NCBI GenBank assembly: GCA_009760885.1
Contig: CM019692.1
Coordinates: 54,949,710 to 55,013,709 of the forward strand
DNA length: 64,000 bases
Origin: Achatina immaculata
Lineage: Eukaryota; Mollusca; Gastropoda; Stylommatophora; Achatinidae
Direction of reading: 5' to 3'
The notes below the pieces were generated by a model. That model searched no databases. It saw only the letters and a program-made list of their open reading frames with translations, and was not told where the DNA came from. Every line of letters starts with the position of its first letter. Positions within the stretch are counted from its first letter, which is position 1. The position numbers and the translations under genes were made by a program. Of this stretch, positions 23,881-34,105 are shown in pieces.

Positions 23881-23884
<4 letters not shown>
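23836..23884 (+). repeat. Short interspersed repeat, copy next to (TA)n
   Basis: Reads AAGTAAAGGTAATCC, then CTTAGAGGCACATAGGATATG, matching 10566-10612. Confidence 0.65.

Positions 23885-23920
<36 letters not shown>
23885..23920. repeat. (TA)n microsatellite
   Basis: About 17 TA units directly after the short interspersed repeat. Confidence 0.97.
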
Positions 23921-23921
<1 letters not shown>

Positions 23922-24518
23922 GTCCCGAATTACCGGGACAGTACCGATTTTTCACTGGTTGTTGTCCCGGTTTTGTATTTTTTTATTTTTCCAATTGAAA
24001 GAATTTTGCATTCAAGTTCTCTCTCCCTAGACTTTCAAGTTGGCAGAACTGCTACACACATTTTAAAATAACAAAACCCTGGAGACTTAATTTATTATTC
24101 CTGTTTCTGAGGTGGAATTGGTGTTTCATGTCATTTCGTTTTTCATTCTTTTGTCTTGACAATTGAGACGTTTCCTACTGTCAACGCCATGTCGCCTCCT
24201 CAGCTCCCCACCAAAAGAATAGGATCTGAATGGAAAACAGCTAAAGTGCGACATCTTTCCTGTTTGCTGTCTTATAGTTTTCTTGTTTTTGGAGACTACA
24301 TTGGCTGCAAGTTTTACACGTTTTGGTGAGAAAAATATCTGCTTTATCAGTATCCATGTCATGAATCTGAAGATCAATAATGTGTCATCTCTTTGAAATT
24401 TATAACTAGTGAAAAAACAATTAAAATAGGTGCTTTTTCACTAATGTCGGTGTTGAGAGAAACCCATCTTCATTATATATATGTAATAATAGCAGGAGGT
24501 GTTTTCAAAAAGCCTAAG
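23921..24518. other. No gene seen; GTCCCG/CGGGAC inverted motif
   Basis: Just after the (TA)n tract GTCCCG is followed six bases later by CGGGAC, and GTCCCGG recurs near 23964. This could be a terminal structure of the hAT fragment that follows. The remaining frames are short and unrecognised. Confidence 0.35.
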
Positions 24519-24790
24519 ATGAATGTTCCTTTCAGGAAAAAATTAAATGATCTTTTTATAAAACGGAAAAATGACAAAGTATTACATTGCCATTGCGGAA
24601 AAGTGGATATAAAAGACATGTAGCAATCAAAAAATATAAATTAAACATGTATTCTGTAACCAATTCTTAATGGACAGTTATTTTGTACCCAAATATTCTG
24701 CACGGGAAAAATCAGTACAAGCAACGGAATTGGCAATGCGCTAATCACACAATTAAGCACTTTTATAGTCATATCACTTTTAAAACTAAA
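24519..24790 (+). pseudogene. hAT-like transposase, N-terminal fragment (plus strand)
   Basis: Reads FRKKLNDLFIKRKNDKVLHC then HCGKVDI, followed after a one-base shift by HVAIKKYK: a BED-type zinc-finger-like Cys/His set. Then, in other frames, MDSYFVPKYSAREKSVQATE and HTIKHFYSHITFKTKST follow, as in hAT-related proteins. The order is correct but the frame breaks several times. Confidence 0.6.
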
Positions 24791-25045
24791 AGTACTGTAC
24801 AATCATTGGGAAAATTTTCTTAGCATCATAGTTACTAGTGTCGCTTGCAATACCAAAATAGCAGGATTTGCTAAATCATCACATAACTGTCTGATAGTGC
24901 CAGGAGCTAAACTGCATTTTACTATTTGCTGTGGTTTAGTTCTCTCCAGTGCCACATATTTGGCTGGTTTCAAATTATTGAAAAATGTTGAGTTTAACTT
25001 GGTAGTGCGATCCACTGAAATGAACAACTCTTCCCATGCCACAGA
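24790..25045 (-). pseudogene. hAT-like transposase, following segment, inverted
   Basis: The segment that should follow 24519-24790 is on the opposite strand. Minus-strand reading gives LERTKPQQIVKCSLAPGTIR and then, in another frame, CYFGIASDTSNYDAKKIFPM, the hAT (I)A(T/S)D(A/T)SN region with the first catalytic Asp. The join with the plus-strand half is near 24790. Confidence 0.55.
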
Positions 25046-26293
25046 GAGAAACGCGGACGTTCAGTTGGATGCTAAAATAAAACCGCGGGTCTTGATATGT
25101 TTAGGGGATATAGTTGTAAAATGGAATGGAAAACAATATTTCCATGTACTTCTGTGTAGTTATTATGTTTCAAAATATAACTAAATGTATGAAAATTTCA
25201 TAAATGCAGAGTTTTTTAGGAAAAAGAAGTAATGCGATGTTTTTAGACAATGATTGTGCCCAGATCACCATCGACTAGGTCTAGATCTACATTACTTACC
25301 ATCTGAGATGTCTAGATCTACTTTTCGATCTCGTATTGTGATTCTATGTTTCATTCTCGCTAAATTAATGTCTGAAATAACCTCATAACTACTTCTCCAG
25401 TCGTATAATATGTCTAGATCTACTTGGGATATATTCAAGAGCAGTGGGATGGTCACAGGCCATGTCCATACCCTTATCTACATCATCAAAAATTGAAAAA
25501 TTTCTATGTTTCTCTTCCTTTTTGTCGCTTGGCATCGCTCGTAACTAAGCAGTCGTTCACTATTTTGAAAAGTATCACCGGAAATGCGGATGAAATATGT
25601 ACAGTCTAAGTGTTACACCGGTTGTTTTAATGAAACAAACCAAGCGTCGCTATATCGACCCTACGTACAAATCGGAAAACCGGAAGGGTCAATACAGCGA
25701 CCTAAAGCACGGGAAGAGTTAAGCTTGGTTCCTTGAAAAGTGAAACTGCTACCGAAACAAGCAAGTACTGCGTTAGAAGAGAACAATACTGATAAACGTA
25801 AATGCTTTGCATTCTGTGGCGACATGTCTGTTGTTGTTTATTAGCAGTTAATGATGATACTCGAATAGCTTTTCTTTATTCAGTCTGAGGAAAATATCCC
25901 GATTGTTCCTTTACAGAATCTGGTAACCCTGTACATACAGTATTGCTTTGCAGGAACAAGCACCTGCTTTCAGTCACTAATCTGGGTACACGGTATAAGG
26001 ACACGAGGTTGCCTTAGTGTAGTAAGCTATAGTTCATCAGTAATAATAATACGTAATTTCTTCTAGATGTGCGCTTCCTCTATCTTTGGCGCAGTTTAAA
26101 TTCGCGCATAATAAAAAAAAATGTGCTAGTGAGAGTAAATTTCATTTTGTAGCAAAGCTACTCTTATCAGTACCTGCCATTCCTTCCTCCTCCCCTCCCC
26201 CCGCCCACTTTTTGGAGGGGGAAGGAGTGGATAGGGGACTCGACACTCAAAATAAATTAATCAGTACTAGGTCTTAATTGCTGTAGTTCCTTA
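25046..26293. other. No gene seen; short motif repeats
   Basis: The palindrome-containing TCTAGATCTAC occurs near 25278, 25308 and 25412. An imperfect 16-bp inverted repeat lies at 25647-25662 and 25685-25700. No recognisable coding sequence. Confidence 0.45.
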
Positions 26294-27090
26294 ATGTCTG
26301 ACAATCAACACTGCACTGCGACATCAGACTTGGATGAGATAGAAGATCTCTGTCCAGGCTCAAACCACAGTACAGAGAATATTCAAGTTGTATTAGACAG
26401 TCAGAAGCCATTGGAATCCTCAGAAGGGAAACGAAGTAAGATCAACTTCCCACTAGCGAGGGAGAAACAGGTTTGGAAACAACTAGAAGCGTCATTGTAC
26501 AAAGAAATAGAGAAACAGATTAAAGGAAAAACTTTAGAGCAAAAGCTAGACTCGTTTGGAAATATAATTTACCATCATTACTCCAAACAGTTCGGTATGA
26601 AGCAGTCAACAGAAAGAAGAACATCAGGGACAAAGAAATTATTCAAGGATGCGAATGAAGCAGAAAAGCAGAAGCTGGAGCAAATTTGGCAACATCTCAA
26701 ATATCAGCACGATGCCTTGTGCAGAGCAGAAAGATTATGCTAAAAGATAAGGGGGACAAAACAGACAAGACTAAAGTTCTTCAAAGACCCATTTAAGGTC
26801 TCTAAACAGCTTTTCGAACAACAAATATTAGGGTCTCTAAAGGAAGGTAAAGAAGTTCTTGAAGAACACTTACGTGAGACATACTGTGATGGAAGTCGAG
26901 ACACACCACTCGTGCACAAGGGGGGCCCGGTGTGGACCAGTAGCAGAGTTCAAAGTAATACCCCGAAGTCTGCAGGAAGTATTTAATGTCGTGCAGAAGG
27001 TCAGGGGAAAATTAGCCCCTGGTCCGAATGGTTTATCATATTGTAGTATGTATAAAAGACGCCCTGGAATGCTAAAGAAACTCTATTAAC
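26294..27090 (+). pseudogene. Non-LTR retrotransposon ORF fragment, linker to RT start
   Basis: An open stretch of 149 codons (26294-26743) has FPLAREKQVWKQLEASLY, then a linker with RTSGTKKLF and KQKLEQIWQHLKYQHDALCR-AERL. After a stop, KFFKDPFKVSKQLFEQQ and EVLEEHLRETYCDGSRDTP follow. The RT entry LAPGPNGLSYCSMYKRRPGM is in a shifted frame at 27000-27070. This order (Arg/Lys-rich linker, F..(N/D)PF.F.K.L, EELE.HL..TY.D, APGP.G..Y..YK.CPG) is that of R2-type/related LINE ORFs in animals. Everything after the RT entry is missing. Confidence 0.7.
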
Positions 27091-27325
27091 TACAAAGATC
27101 TGCATGGTCCAAAAGATGTATTAGCAAGATTAATCTTATAAAAGATAGTGATGATAAGTGGTAGTGCCAGCTGGAAGTAACAAAACAGCAAACATCAATT
27201 ATAAAGCCAGAGCAATTTTATAATTACAGTATCACAGTACATTGAGCTAAAGTGACTTGAATTTACAGTCGACAGTCGAAAGTGTTGCTAAGAAAAGTGA
27301 TAGTGACAATAAGTGATAGAGACCA
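27091..27325. other. No gene seen
   Basis: AT-rich spacer between two LINE fragments. Confidence 0.4.
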
Positions 27326-27650
27326 GTCAGTCAGTCAATCATTTGCATGTCCCTTGCTGAACTGTGACTCCCTGACAGCTTTCCTGTAGGCCTCTCGGTT
27401 GTAAACAAGATGCCCTGCTGCTGAGGCGTCAATTTGCAGATCATCAATGATGTCTTGTAGCCATCTTTGTCTAGGTCTTCCTCTATTCCTTTTTTCCACT
27501 ATGTACCCTTCCAAGACTGTCTTTTCTAAATTATTATGACGTTTAATATGTTCAAAATATTTAAGTTTTCTCTGTTCACTCTTCTTTACTAGCCAACATT
27601 CTTTAATATTAAGCTCTTGCCTTGACACAGACCACCAGAGTATTATTAAA
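27326..27650 (-). mobile_element. RTE-1 antisense 3' fragment
   Basis: Minus strand: a 97-codon open segment with QELNIKECWLVKKSEQRKLK, LEKTVLEGYIVEKRNRGRPR and QRWLQDIIDDLQ, ending in KGHAND and a TGA stop within a (CAGT)n/(ACTG)n tail at 27326-27341. It is 5'-truncated to about 325 bp, as is common for RTE copies. Confidence 0.88.
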
Positions 27651-27741
27651 CGCTATCTAGCTAAAAATATTATACAACGATGTTTAACTAAATCAATAAC
27701 TATATTATAGTAGAAGAAGAGGATCATGTACATAGTGAATC

Positions 27742-27769
27742 ATATATATATATATATATATATATATAA
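27742..27769. repeat. (TA)n microsatellite
   Basis: About 14 TA units. Confidence 0.95.
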
Positions 27770-27879
27770 GACTGCACGTGAGATAGTTATATAGAAACAT
27801 TTGTGGTAACACATTCTCGTGTGGAAGATTTGAAGTAGTTCCTGAAGCGACAAATACACTTTTTTTCCAGAGTTAGTGT

Positions 27880-28500
27880 TTGTGGCATGTTTTCCTGGTC
27901 ACGAGTGAAGAATCTGTCACCTGTTACCAAATAATTTCATTTCGTTTGCACATTCATATTTCATATAAAACAATTATCTGATGTGCTTAATACCGAAATA
28001 GTTTATGACATATTCGATATTTGCACGTGAAACAAGTATGCGCTCATATGCGTGCACACAGAAACTACATTCCAGAATATGGTACTCGGGTGAAAAAGAC
28101 AATCAGTTGAATAAAACAATTAGCCATACATTTATTTATATCTCACACGTGACTTTTCAAAATAACCTTGTCGAATAGGTTTCTATAGCGACATTTTTTC
28201 GCATATATTAATGACATATTGTTGCACTGAATATAGACGATGCTGAAATATGTTACTAATTATTCGCTTCTAGAAGATGGTGCAGATAAAGGTTTAACTT
28301 AATTAAATCTGTCAGACTAGACTATCAACACTAACATCTTAAACATATTTCTTTCTGGATGATGTGTGCACAAAATTCATATACCTTTATTTAACATCGT
28401 TATACACCGTTGTGCACACAAACTCTACCCTCCAAAATAATCTCATTTAGGTAATGTAGTGAAAGCTAGAAACTGGAAACAACGTGTTCTGAGATGTTGA
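27880..28500 (+). repeat. Repeat segments gamma and alpha of an LTR-like repeat family
   Basis: 27880-28330 (gamma) aligns, with many substitutions, to 32015-32500 and in inverted orientation to 41840-42245. 28330-28500 (alpha) aligns to 62840-63010. Shared landmarks include AGCCATACATTTATTT then CTCACACGTG, and TGGAAACAAC. Probably part of a long terminal repeat or a related non-coding repeat; no coding sequence. Confidence 0.6.
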
Positions 28501-29490
28501 ACGCCCCCCCCCCCACACCCTCTTCCTTTTTTTCACAATCCTCCCTCCCTCTTTTTTCTTAGCTCCAGTATATGAGATGTAACTAAGCTATTTTTCATGG
28601 GTGATTGATAGTGATAGTCATGCTTAATGGACCTAGGTCAGGGGTCAAATTTTGAAAATTCACTAACGTGTCTGAATTAAGCTTCTGTGATTGGTGAATT
28701 TGGAGAGGTGTTTTTGGCCACGGACTTTATGTGAGGGTCTAAGCTTGTCTGTGGTTGTGAATGGACGTCTTTTTTCTGATGGTGTGTTTTCTAGATAGGA
28801 TTTTTTAAAGGTTCTCATATCTCTGTCTTGGTAGACTGACTGGAACCTAGTTGTTTATTGTTTATCATTCATTTTGATGTTTCAAATTTATATGTTTTCA
28901 TCAGATTTCACCTTCCATCCATCTTCATCTGAGTGTTGTTATTAAAGTTCACTGATTCATTGTAGCACAACAGACTTTTTAGAACTGGTACCGTGAGTGG
29001 TTTATCGTACCTGGGTGTTAGTTTTTGTTGTGTGGATTTTATGTGTTCTAATATTTCCACATGGAATATGTTGTCTGTGAATTCAACATATTTTCTTAGA
29101 CCTGGAAGGTCTAGTAGATAAAGATAGCTGTCCTATTCAGCTGTAGATAGTGCTGAGTTGGCATTTCCCTTATTGTGTTACAGTTTTCAGCTGGTGCCTT
29201 GATACTGGCATATTAATGGTGCTGTTATTGTACTGCTCTATGAGACGCTTTAATACATGTCAATGGGCATACGTAAACATATGGTGCTCGTGGTTGGCCA
29301 CTCCATTATTTTATGGTTTGTTTTGCGGTTACTGTTGTATCCACATTTCATGTTTTGTCATGCTATGTCCAGGCTACTTATAATGTTATGATCTGTCAGT
29401 TGCTTCAGGTTGCAGTAAAGTCACCCTAACTTCTTGTTATGTTGTCCCAGTGTTGATGGTTAGTTTTACTGCTTGTGTGAGCTTGTTCAT
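28501..29490. other. No gene seen; possible LTR end and leader of a retroelement
   Basis: Poly-C run at about 28506-28514, then AT-rich sequence. TTAAAGTTCACTGATTCATT followed by a TGGTACCGTGAG-like stretch near 28990 would suit an LTR end and primer-binding site, but I cannot match it to a tRNA. Confidence 0.3.
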
Positions 29491-29608
29491 TTGCTTGTGG
29501 TTGCTACAGTGGTTTAGCTTATAGTTCCTACACTGGTTTTGCTTGTGGTTGCTACAGTGGTTTAGCTTATAGTTCCTACACTGGTTTTGCTTGTGGTTGC
29601 TGCAGTGA
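29491..29608 (+). repeat. 48-bp tandem repeat, about 2.5 units
   Basis: Unit TTGCTTGTGGTTGCTACAGT followed by GGTTTAGCTTATAGTTCC; exact starts at 29491, 29539 and 29587. Confidence 0.9.
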
Positions 29609-29609
29609 T

Positions 29610-30629
29610 GTTTGTCTTGTTGTTTTGGTTAGTTCTCCAGCAAGTTACTATGGTAAAATAGTCAGCCTGGTAGTTGTTTGAGGTGCCTTATCAGTCACTT
29701 TGGTGACTACCGGATTATTACTTAGATTTGGGGCGCCTTATCAGTTACTTTGGTGACTACGGGATGATTACTTAGATTTGGGGCGCCTTATCAGTCACTT
29801 TGGTGACTACGTGATGATTGCTTAGATTTAGGACGCCTTATCAGTCACTTTGGTGACTACGGGATGATTGCTTAGATTTGGGACGCCTTATCAGTCACTT
29901 TGGTGACTACGGAGTAATTGCTTAGGCTCAGACCGTTTTATCAGTCACTTTGGTGACAGTGATTGCTTAGGTTCAGGACGTCTTATCAGTCACTTTGGTG
30001 ACAGTGATTGCTTAGGTTCAGGACGTCTTATCAGTTACTTTCGTTACTACAGGGTGATTGCTTAGGTTCAGGGCATCTTATCACTCATTTTAGTGACTAC
30101 TGTGTTGGTTCTAACTGTTGGCATCAGATTGTTCCAGAAAGTCTGTATTGCCACGTGACGAGCAGGTGCCAGAAGTCAGTCTGACCTCCGTGCTGACCTG
30201 TCATGCCAGATGCTAACATTGTTGATACTCTCGTGAGAAGTCATATGTTGAGAATCATTCGTCCTGAGAGACCCTGCTTGTTAGGGAGTCGTATCGCGAC
30301 CTGTTTAGCCTTGTTGCTTGTACGTGACACCTGCTTGACAGCTGACTTTACTAATGTTCCCGCATACCAGAATCTGTGAGATCTGATGAAATGATGTCCT
30401 TTAAATGCAAATGTTTGATGTACTGCTGGGATTGTGAGCATGGATGTTAGTTAGTTGTTGTAGTTAATGTAACTATTATTAGAAAGAGAGAAAGAGAAAG
30501 AGAGAGAGAGTTTGTCATTAGTAAAGCTGTTGCTTTTGGTAATGTGTAAATACTTATATTACTTTGAAAGACTGAATTTTTCCTTTGCTATTGACTACTT
30601 TGGGTTGGGTTTGGTTCTGCAGGGCATAA
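29610..30629 (+). repeat. Duplicated block X, copy 1
   Basis: Nearly identical to 33136-34105. It is the non-coding leader of the retroelement-like region and contains a 50-bp tandem array and a GA-rich microsatellite near 30482-30510. Confidence 0.93.
29675..30102 (+). repeat. 50-bp tandem repeat, about 8 units (copy X)
   Basis: Unit anchored by CTTATCAGTCACTTTGGTGA followed by CTACGGGATGATTGCTTAG. Later units are shortened to about 45 bp. Copy X' (33201-33575) has one unit fewer. Confidence 0.92.
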
Positions 30630-30639
30630 ATTGCTATTT

Positions 30640-31030
30640 GACTTTGAACCACGTCCTCCAGGACACGCTGAAACTCTAAAAGACAAACTTATCACTTTTA
30701 ATAAGGCTGTTATGCTGTTATGCTTGCATTGGAAGATTATTCCATTACACATAATTTAAGTGGTAGTCCCAGAACCGATTATTGTTGACAAGTCAAATAT
30801 TAAGGAAGCTGCAAGCTTTGAGAAGACGAAGTCTTCAGGTTCGCATTCGGCGCAGCTGCTTTCTCTTAGTGGGAAGTCACCAGCACCTGCGCCAAACCAG
30901 AAGAAACACTTGCCAGATCAACCTCGGACAAGACCCAGAGATGTTGTTAAGTCTGAGACTTTACGTACCAGGACCTGTTTTGTGTGCTGTAAGCAGGGCC
31001 ACTGAGCCCGCTATTGTCATTAAAGGACTG
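30640..31030 (+). pseudogene. Retroelement Gag fragment with CCHC zinc knuckle
   Basis: The sequence reads FEPRPPGHAETLKDKLITFN, then after a break EPIIVDKSNIKEAASFEKTK, a Pro/Gln/Lys-rich stretch and RTCFVCCKQGH, stop, ARYCH. The Cys-x2-Cys-x4-His-x4-Cys spacing of a retroviral-type nucleocapsid zinc knuckle is kept, but a TGA stop lies immediately after the His. The fragment precedes a protease domain in the usual gag-to-protease order. The upstream Gag is missing or unrecognisable, and no active product is expected. Confidence 0.65.
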
Positions 31031-31221
31031 AAAATGGTAAGAATCAGTTAAACTGTTTAGCCGGCGCACGGTGAGCTCTCGTGTGACTGACAAATGTTAC
31101 ACACACTCATGACATGTAAAGAACTCGTCGATTCTTTCTTCGCATGCCTCACCTTTTGTGATGATGGCTGCAGATCCTCTCACTTCTACATCTGTCCTTG
31201 TTGCTGTTGCTTCCTTGAAGG

Positions 31222-31617
31222 TTAGAGTTAATAGATTCAGGAGCTAATGTCTGTCTTTTGAAGGATACTGTCTTCAGATCCTTGTCTGCTTCTTTCAAGC
31301 TTTTGCCTACTCGGGTTAGTCTTCAGACAGTCACTGCCTCTTCTGTGAAAGCTCTCGGCAGAGCTTACCTTCTTGCTGGTGTTACTGTCTCTCATTGTTT
31401 CTAAGTGGTTCTCAATGTGAACAGATCTGCCATTCTTGGGTGTGATTTTCTGTCTCGCTCTGATGCTATCTTAGATTACAAGTCTAACACTCTGTTCATT
31501 CACAAGAAGAAGGTACAGTTAGAACAAGATATGTACATTGCATCTATTTTTCCTGTCCGGCGTTTTTATTATAAATATTGTGCTGTAGTCGTACTGCTCT
31601 GTGAAGTGCCTTACTAG
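31222..31617 (+). pseudogene. Retropepsin-like aspartic protease domain
   Basis: One frame reads LELIDSGANVCLLKDTVFRS, then VTASSVKALGRAYLLAGVTV, a TAA stop at 31402-31404, and VVLNVNRSAILGCDFLSRSD then AILDYKSNTLFI. DSGA is the catalytic Asp motif of retropepsins, and ILGCDFL matches the C-terminal I(L/I)G.DFL motif of Ty3/gypsy- or BEL-type proteases; which superfamily is unclear. Reverse transcriptase, RNase H and integrase, which should follow, are absent; block Y begins instead. Confidence 0.75.
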
Positions 31618-31653
31618 GTGTCATTGGGAACACGTCAGTACTTTTCTAAGGGG

Positions 31654-33137
31654 ATAAGGTCAATACTTTTCTACTTCCATGTCAGATATTAGGAAGCTAC
31701 TCTAAGAATCATAGATGAGTCTTTCTTATTTTCTTACATAATCTCATAGTCATTCTCTATTATTTCTCAGATAGACGTATGATTTTTCTGCAGTCCTTGA
31801 TTCGAGATTATTCTGTTTAATTTTTTTTAAGTTTTTACCAGGAAGGGATTCGAGAGTAATCTCCACAATTTTCTTTTCTTTACACGTCCAAACAATTTTA
31901 TCACGATAGAACATTACTTGTCTTTTTGTATCTTACTCTGCTGGTTTCGAGATTTCTCTCCAGTTCTTTATCTAAACTGTGTCTAGCACGTGGTAAAATT
32001 CACATTGATCTCGAGTGAAAATCTGTTCCACATTCCCAAACAAAATTTTTATTTTGCACAAGATATAAAATTCATTGGTATTTGTAATATAATGTAACTG
32101 TCTGCGTCGTTCTTATCTTCGTATGTGTGTATATGTATTTTATTTAATGCAGCCTTATCCAATCTTCATATTTGTGCGTGTGAAACAATTGTACAATCTT
32201 TTAGCCTATGAAACACCATGTGTGTTTTAGGACGAAATGCTGATGTGAAAAATGCTTACAAATCAGTTAATTAAAATAGTCAGCCATACATTTATTTGCA
32301 TCTCACACGTGGAATTCAAAATGGCCTTCCTGAACCGGTTGTTATAACGATCTTCTGTTACACTGATATCATACTAAGATAAGTATTTGTGTACTAAATG
32401 TGGACAACGTTGAAATATTTTGTTAATGACTCACTTGTAGAAGATGACGAAAAGAACTGTTTAATCACACTATACTATCAACACTAACAGTAGACACAAT
32501 TTCCGTTCTTGTTTTTTCATCTCCTGCTGAAGATCATTTTAGTCTGTGACGAGTTGCCTCCACTTTACTGTCAAGAACGTTGCCTGACACCTCCTCATGT
32601 TGTGCTCTTTACTTGTGTCATCATCCCGCTAACCACTGCCTTATACCGTTGCACTTTCTGCTTTTGATTGATTCCTTTAAGAAGTTAAAGACCGGGTAGA
32701 TGGTTTATCTGTGCTCACAGTGGATATGTATGGAAAGTACATTATTTGATTTGCTTTGTTTTGTTTTGTATGTTGTTTTTAAGTCACTGATTTTGTTTTT
32801 TTTTCGGAAGAATTCTTAATGAATCTTTCTTGAATAGGTTTCTGATTCTTTTTTCTTGTTTGCAGAATTTTATTTTTGTCTCTCGTGTTTTTTTTTTTTG
32901 GTTTTTTTGTTGCTGAGCCAGGAAACAAATAAGACAATGTTTATTTCTACTGCTGTATGTAATTTATCAGTTATCATTTTCCATTCTGATCTTTGTTTGC
33001 AAATTGTAGCATAGTCTTATGAACTGTACATTTCAAGAGTTATTATTTCTCTGTTATTGTTTTAGTTCAAACGTTAATGTTATGTCCGTTCACTGTCAGA
33101 CAGATCCTCTATGATATTACTCTGCACACAAACTGGT
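31654..33137 (+). repeat. Duplicated block Y, copy 1 (contains segments beta and gamma)
   Basis: Nearly identical to 34102-35585, with a few substitutions and homopolymer differences. 31680-32000 (beta) aligns to 63040-63400, and 32015-32500 (gamma) to 27880-28330. No coding sequence; homopolymer-rich. Confidence 0.93.
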
Positions 33138-34105
33138 TTGTCTTGTTGTTTTGGTTAGTTCTCCAGCAAGTTACTATGGTAAAATAGTCAGCCTGGTAGT
33201 TGTTTGAGGTGCCTTATCAGTCACTTTGGTGACTACCGGATTATTACTTAGATTTGGGGCGCCTTATCAGTTACTTTGGTGACTACGGGATGATTACTTA
33301 GATTTGGGGCGCCTTATCAGTCACTTTGGTGACTACGTGATGATTGCTTAGATTTGGGACGCCTTATCAGTCACTTTGGTGACTACGGAGTAATTGCTTA
33401 GGCTCAGACCGTTTTATCAGTCACTTTGGTGACAGTGATTGCTTAGGTTCAGGACGTCTTATCAGTCACTTTGGTGACAGTGATTGCTTAGGTTCAGGAC
33501 GTCTTATCAGTTACTTTCGTTACTACAGGGTGATTGCTTAGGTTCAGGGCATCTTATCACTCATTTTAGTGACTACTGTGTTGGTTCTAACTGTTGGCAT
33601 CAGATTGTTCCAGAAAGTCTGTATTGCCACGTGACGAGCAGGTGCCAGAAGTCAGTCTGACCTCCGTGCTGACCTGTCATGCCAGATGCTAACATTGTTG
33701 ATACTCTCGTGAGAAGTCATATGTTGAGAATCATTCGTCCTGAGAGACCCTGCTTGTTAGGGAGTCGTATCGCGACCTGTTTAGCCTTGTTGCTTGTACG
33801 TGACACCTGCTTGACAGCTGACTTTACTAATGTTCCCGCATACCAGAATCTGTGAGATCTGATGAAATGATGTCCTTTAAATGCAAATGTTTGATGTACT
33901 GCTGGGATTGTGAGCATGGATGTTAGTTAGTTGTTGTAGTTAATGTAACTATTATTAGAAAGAGAGAAAGAGAAAGAGAGAGAGAGTTTGTCATTAGTAA
34001 AGCTGTTGCTTTTGGTAATGTGTAAATACTTATATTACTTTGAAAGACTGAATTTTTCCTTTGCTATTGACTACTTTGGGTTGGGTTTGGTTCTGCAGGG
34101 CATAA
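33136..34105 (+). repeat. Duplicated block X', copy 2
   Basis: Copy of 29610-30629 with one 50-bp unit less. It is joined to the end of Y by a 2-bp GT overlap and directly to Y' by ATAA, skipping the Gag-protease segment. Confidence 0.93.

Noticed and set aside
30241..30441. 66-codon minus-strand frame conserved in both X copies (also 33717-33917)
   Set aside because: Its conservation is explained by the recent duplication of block X, so identity is not evidence of coding.
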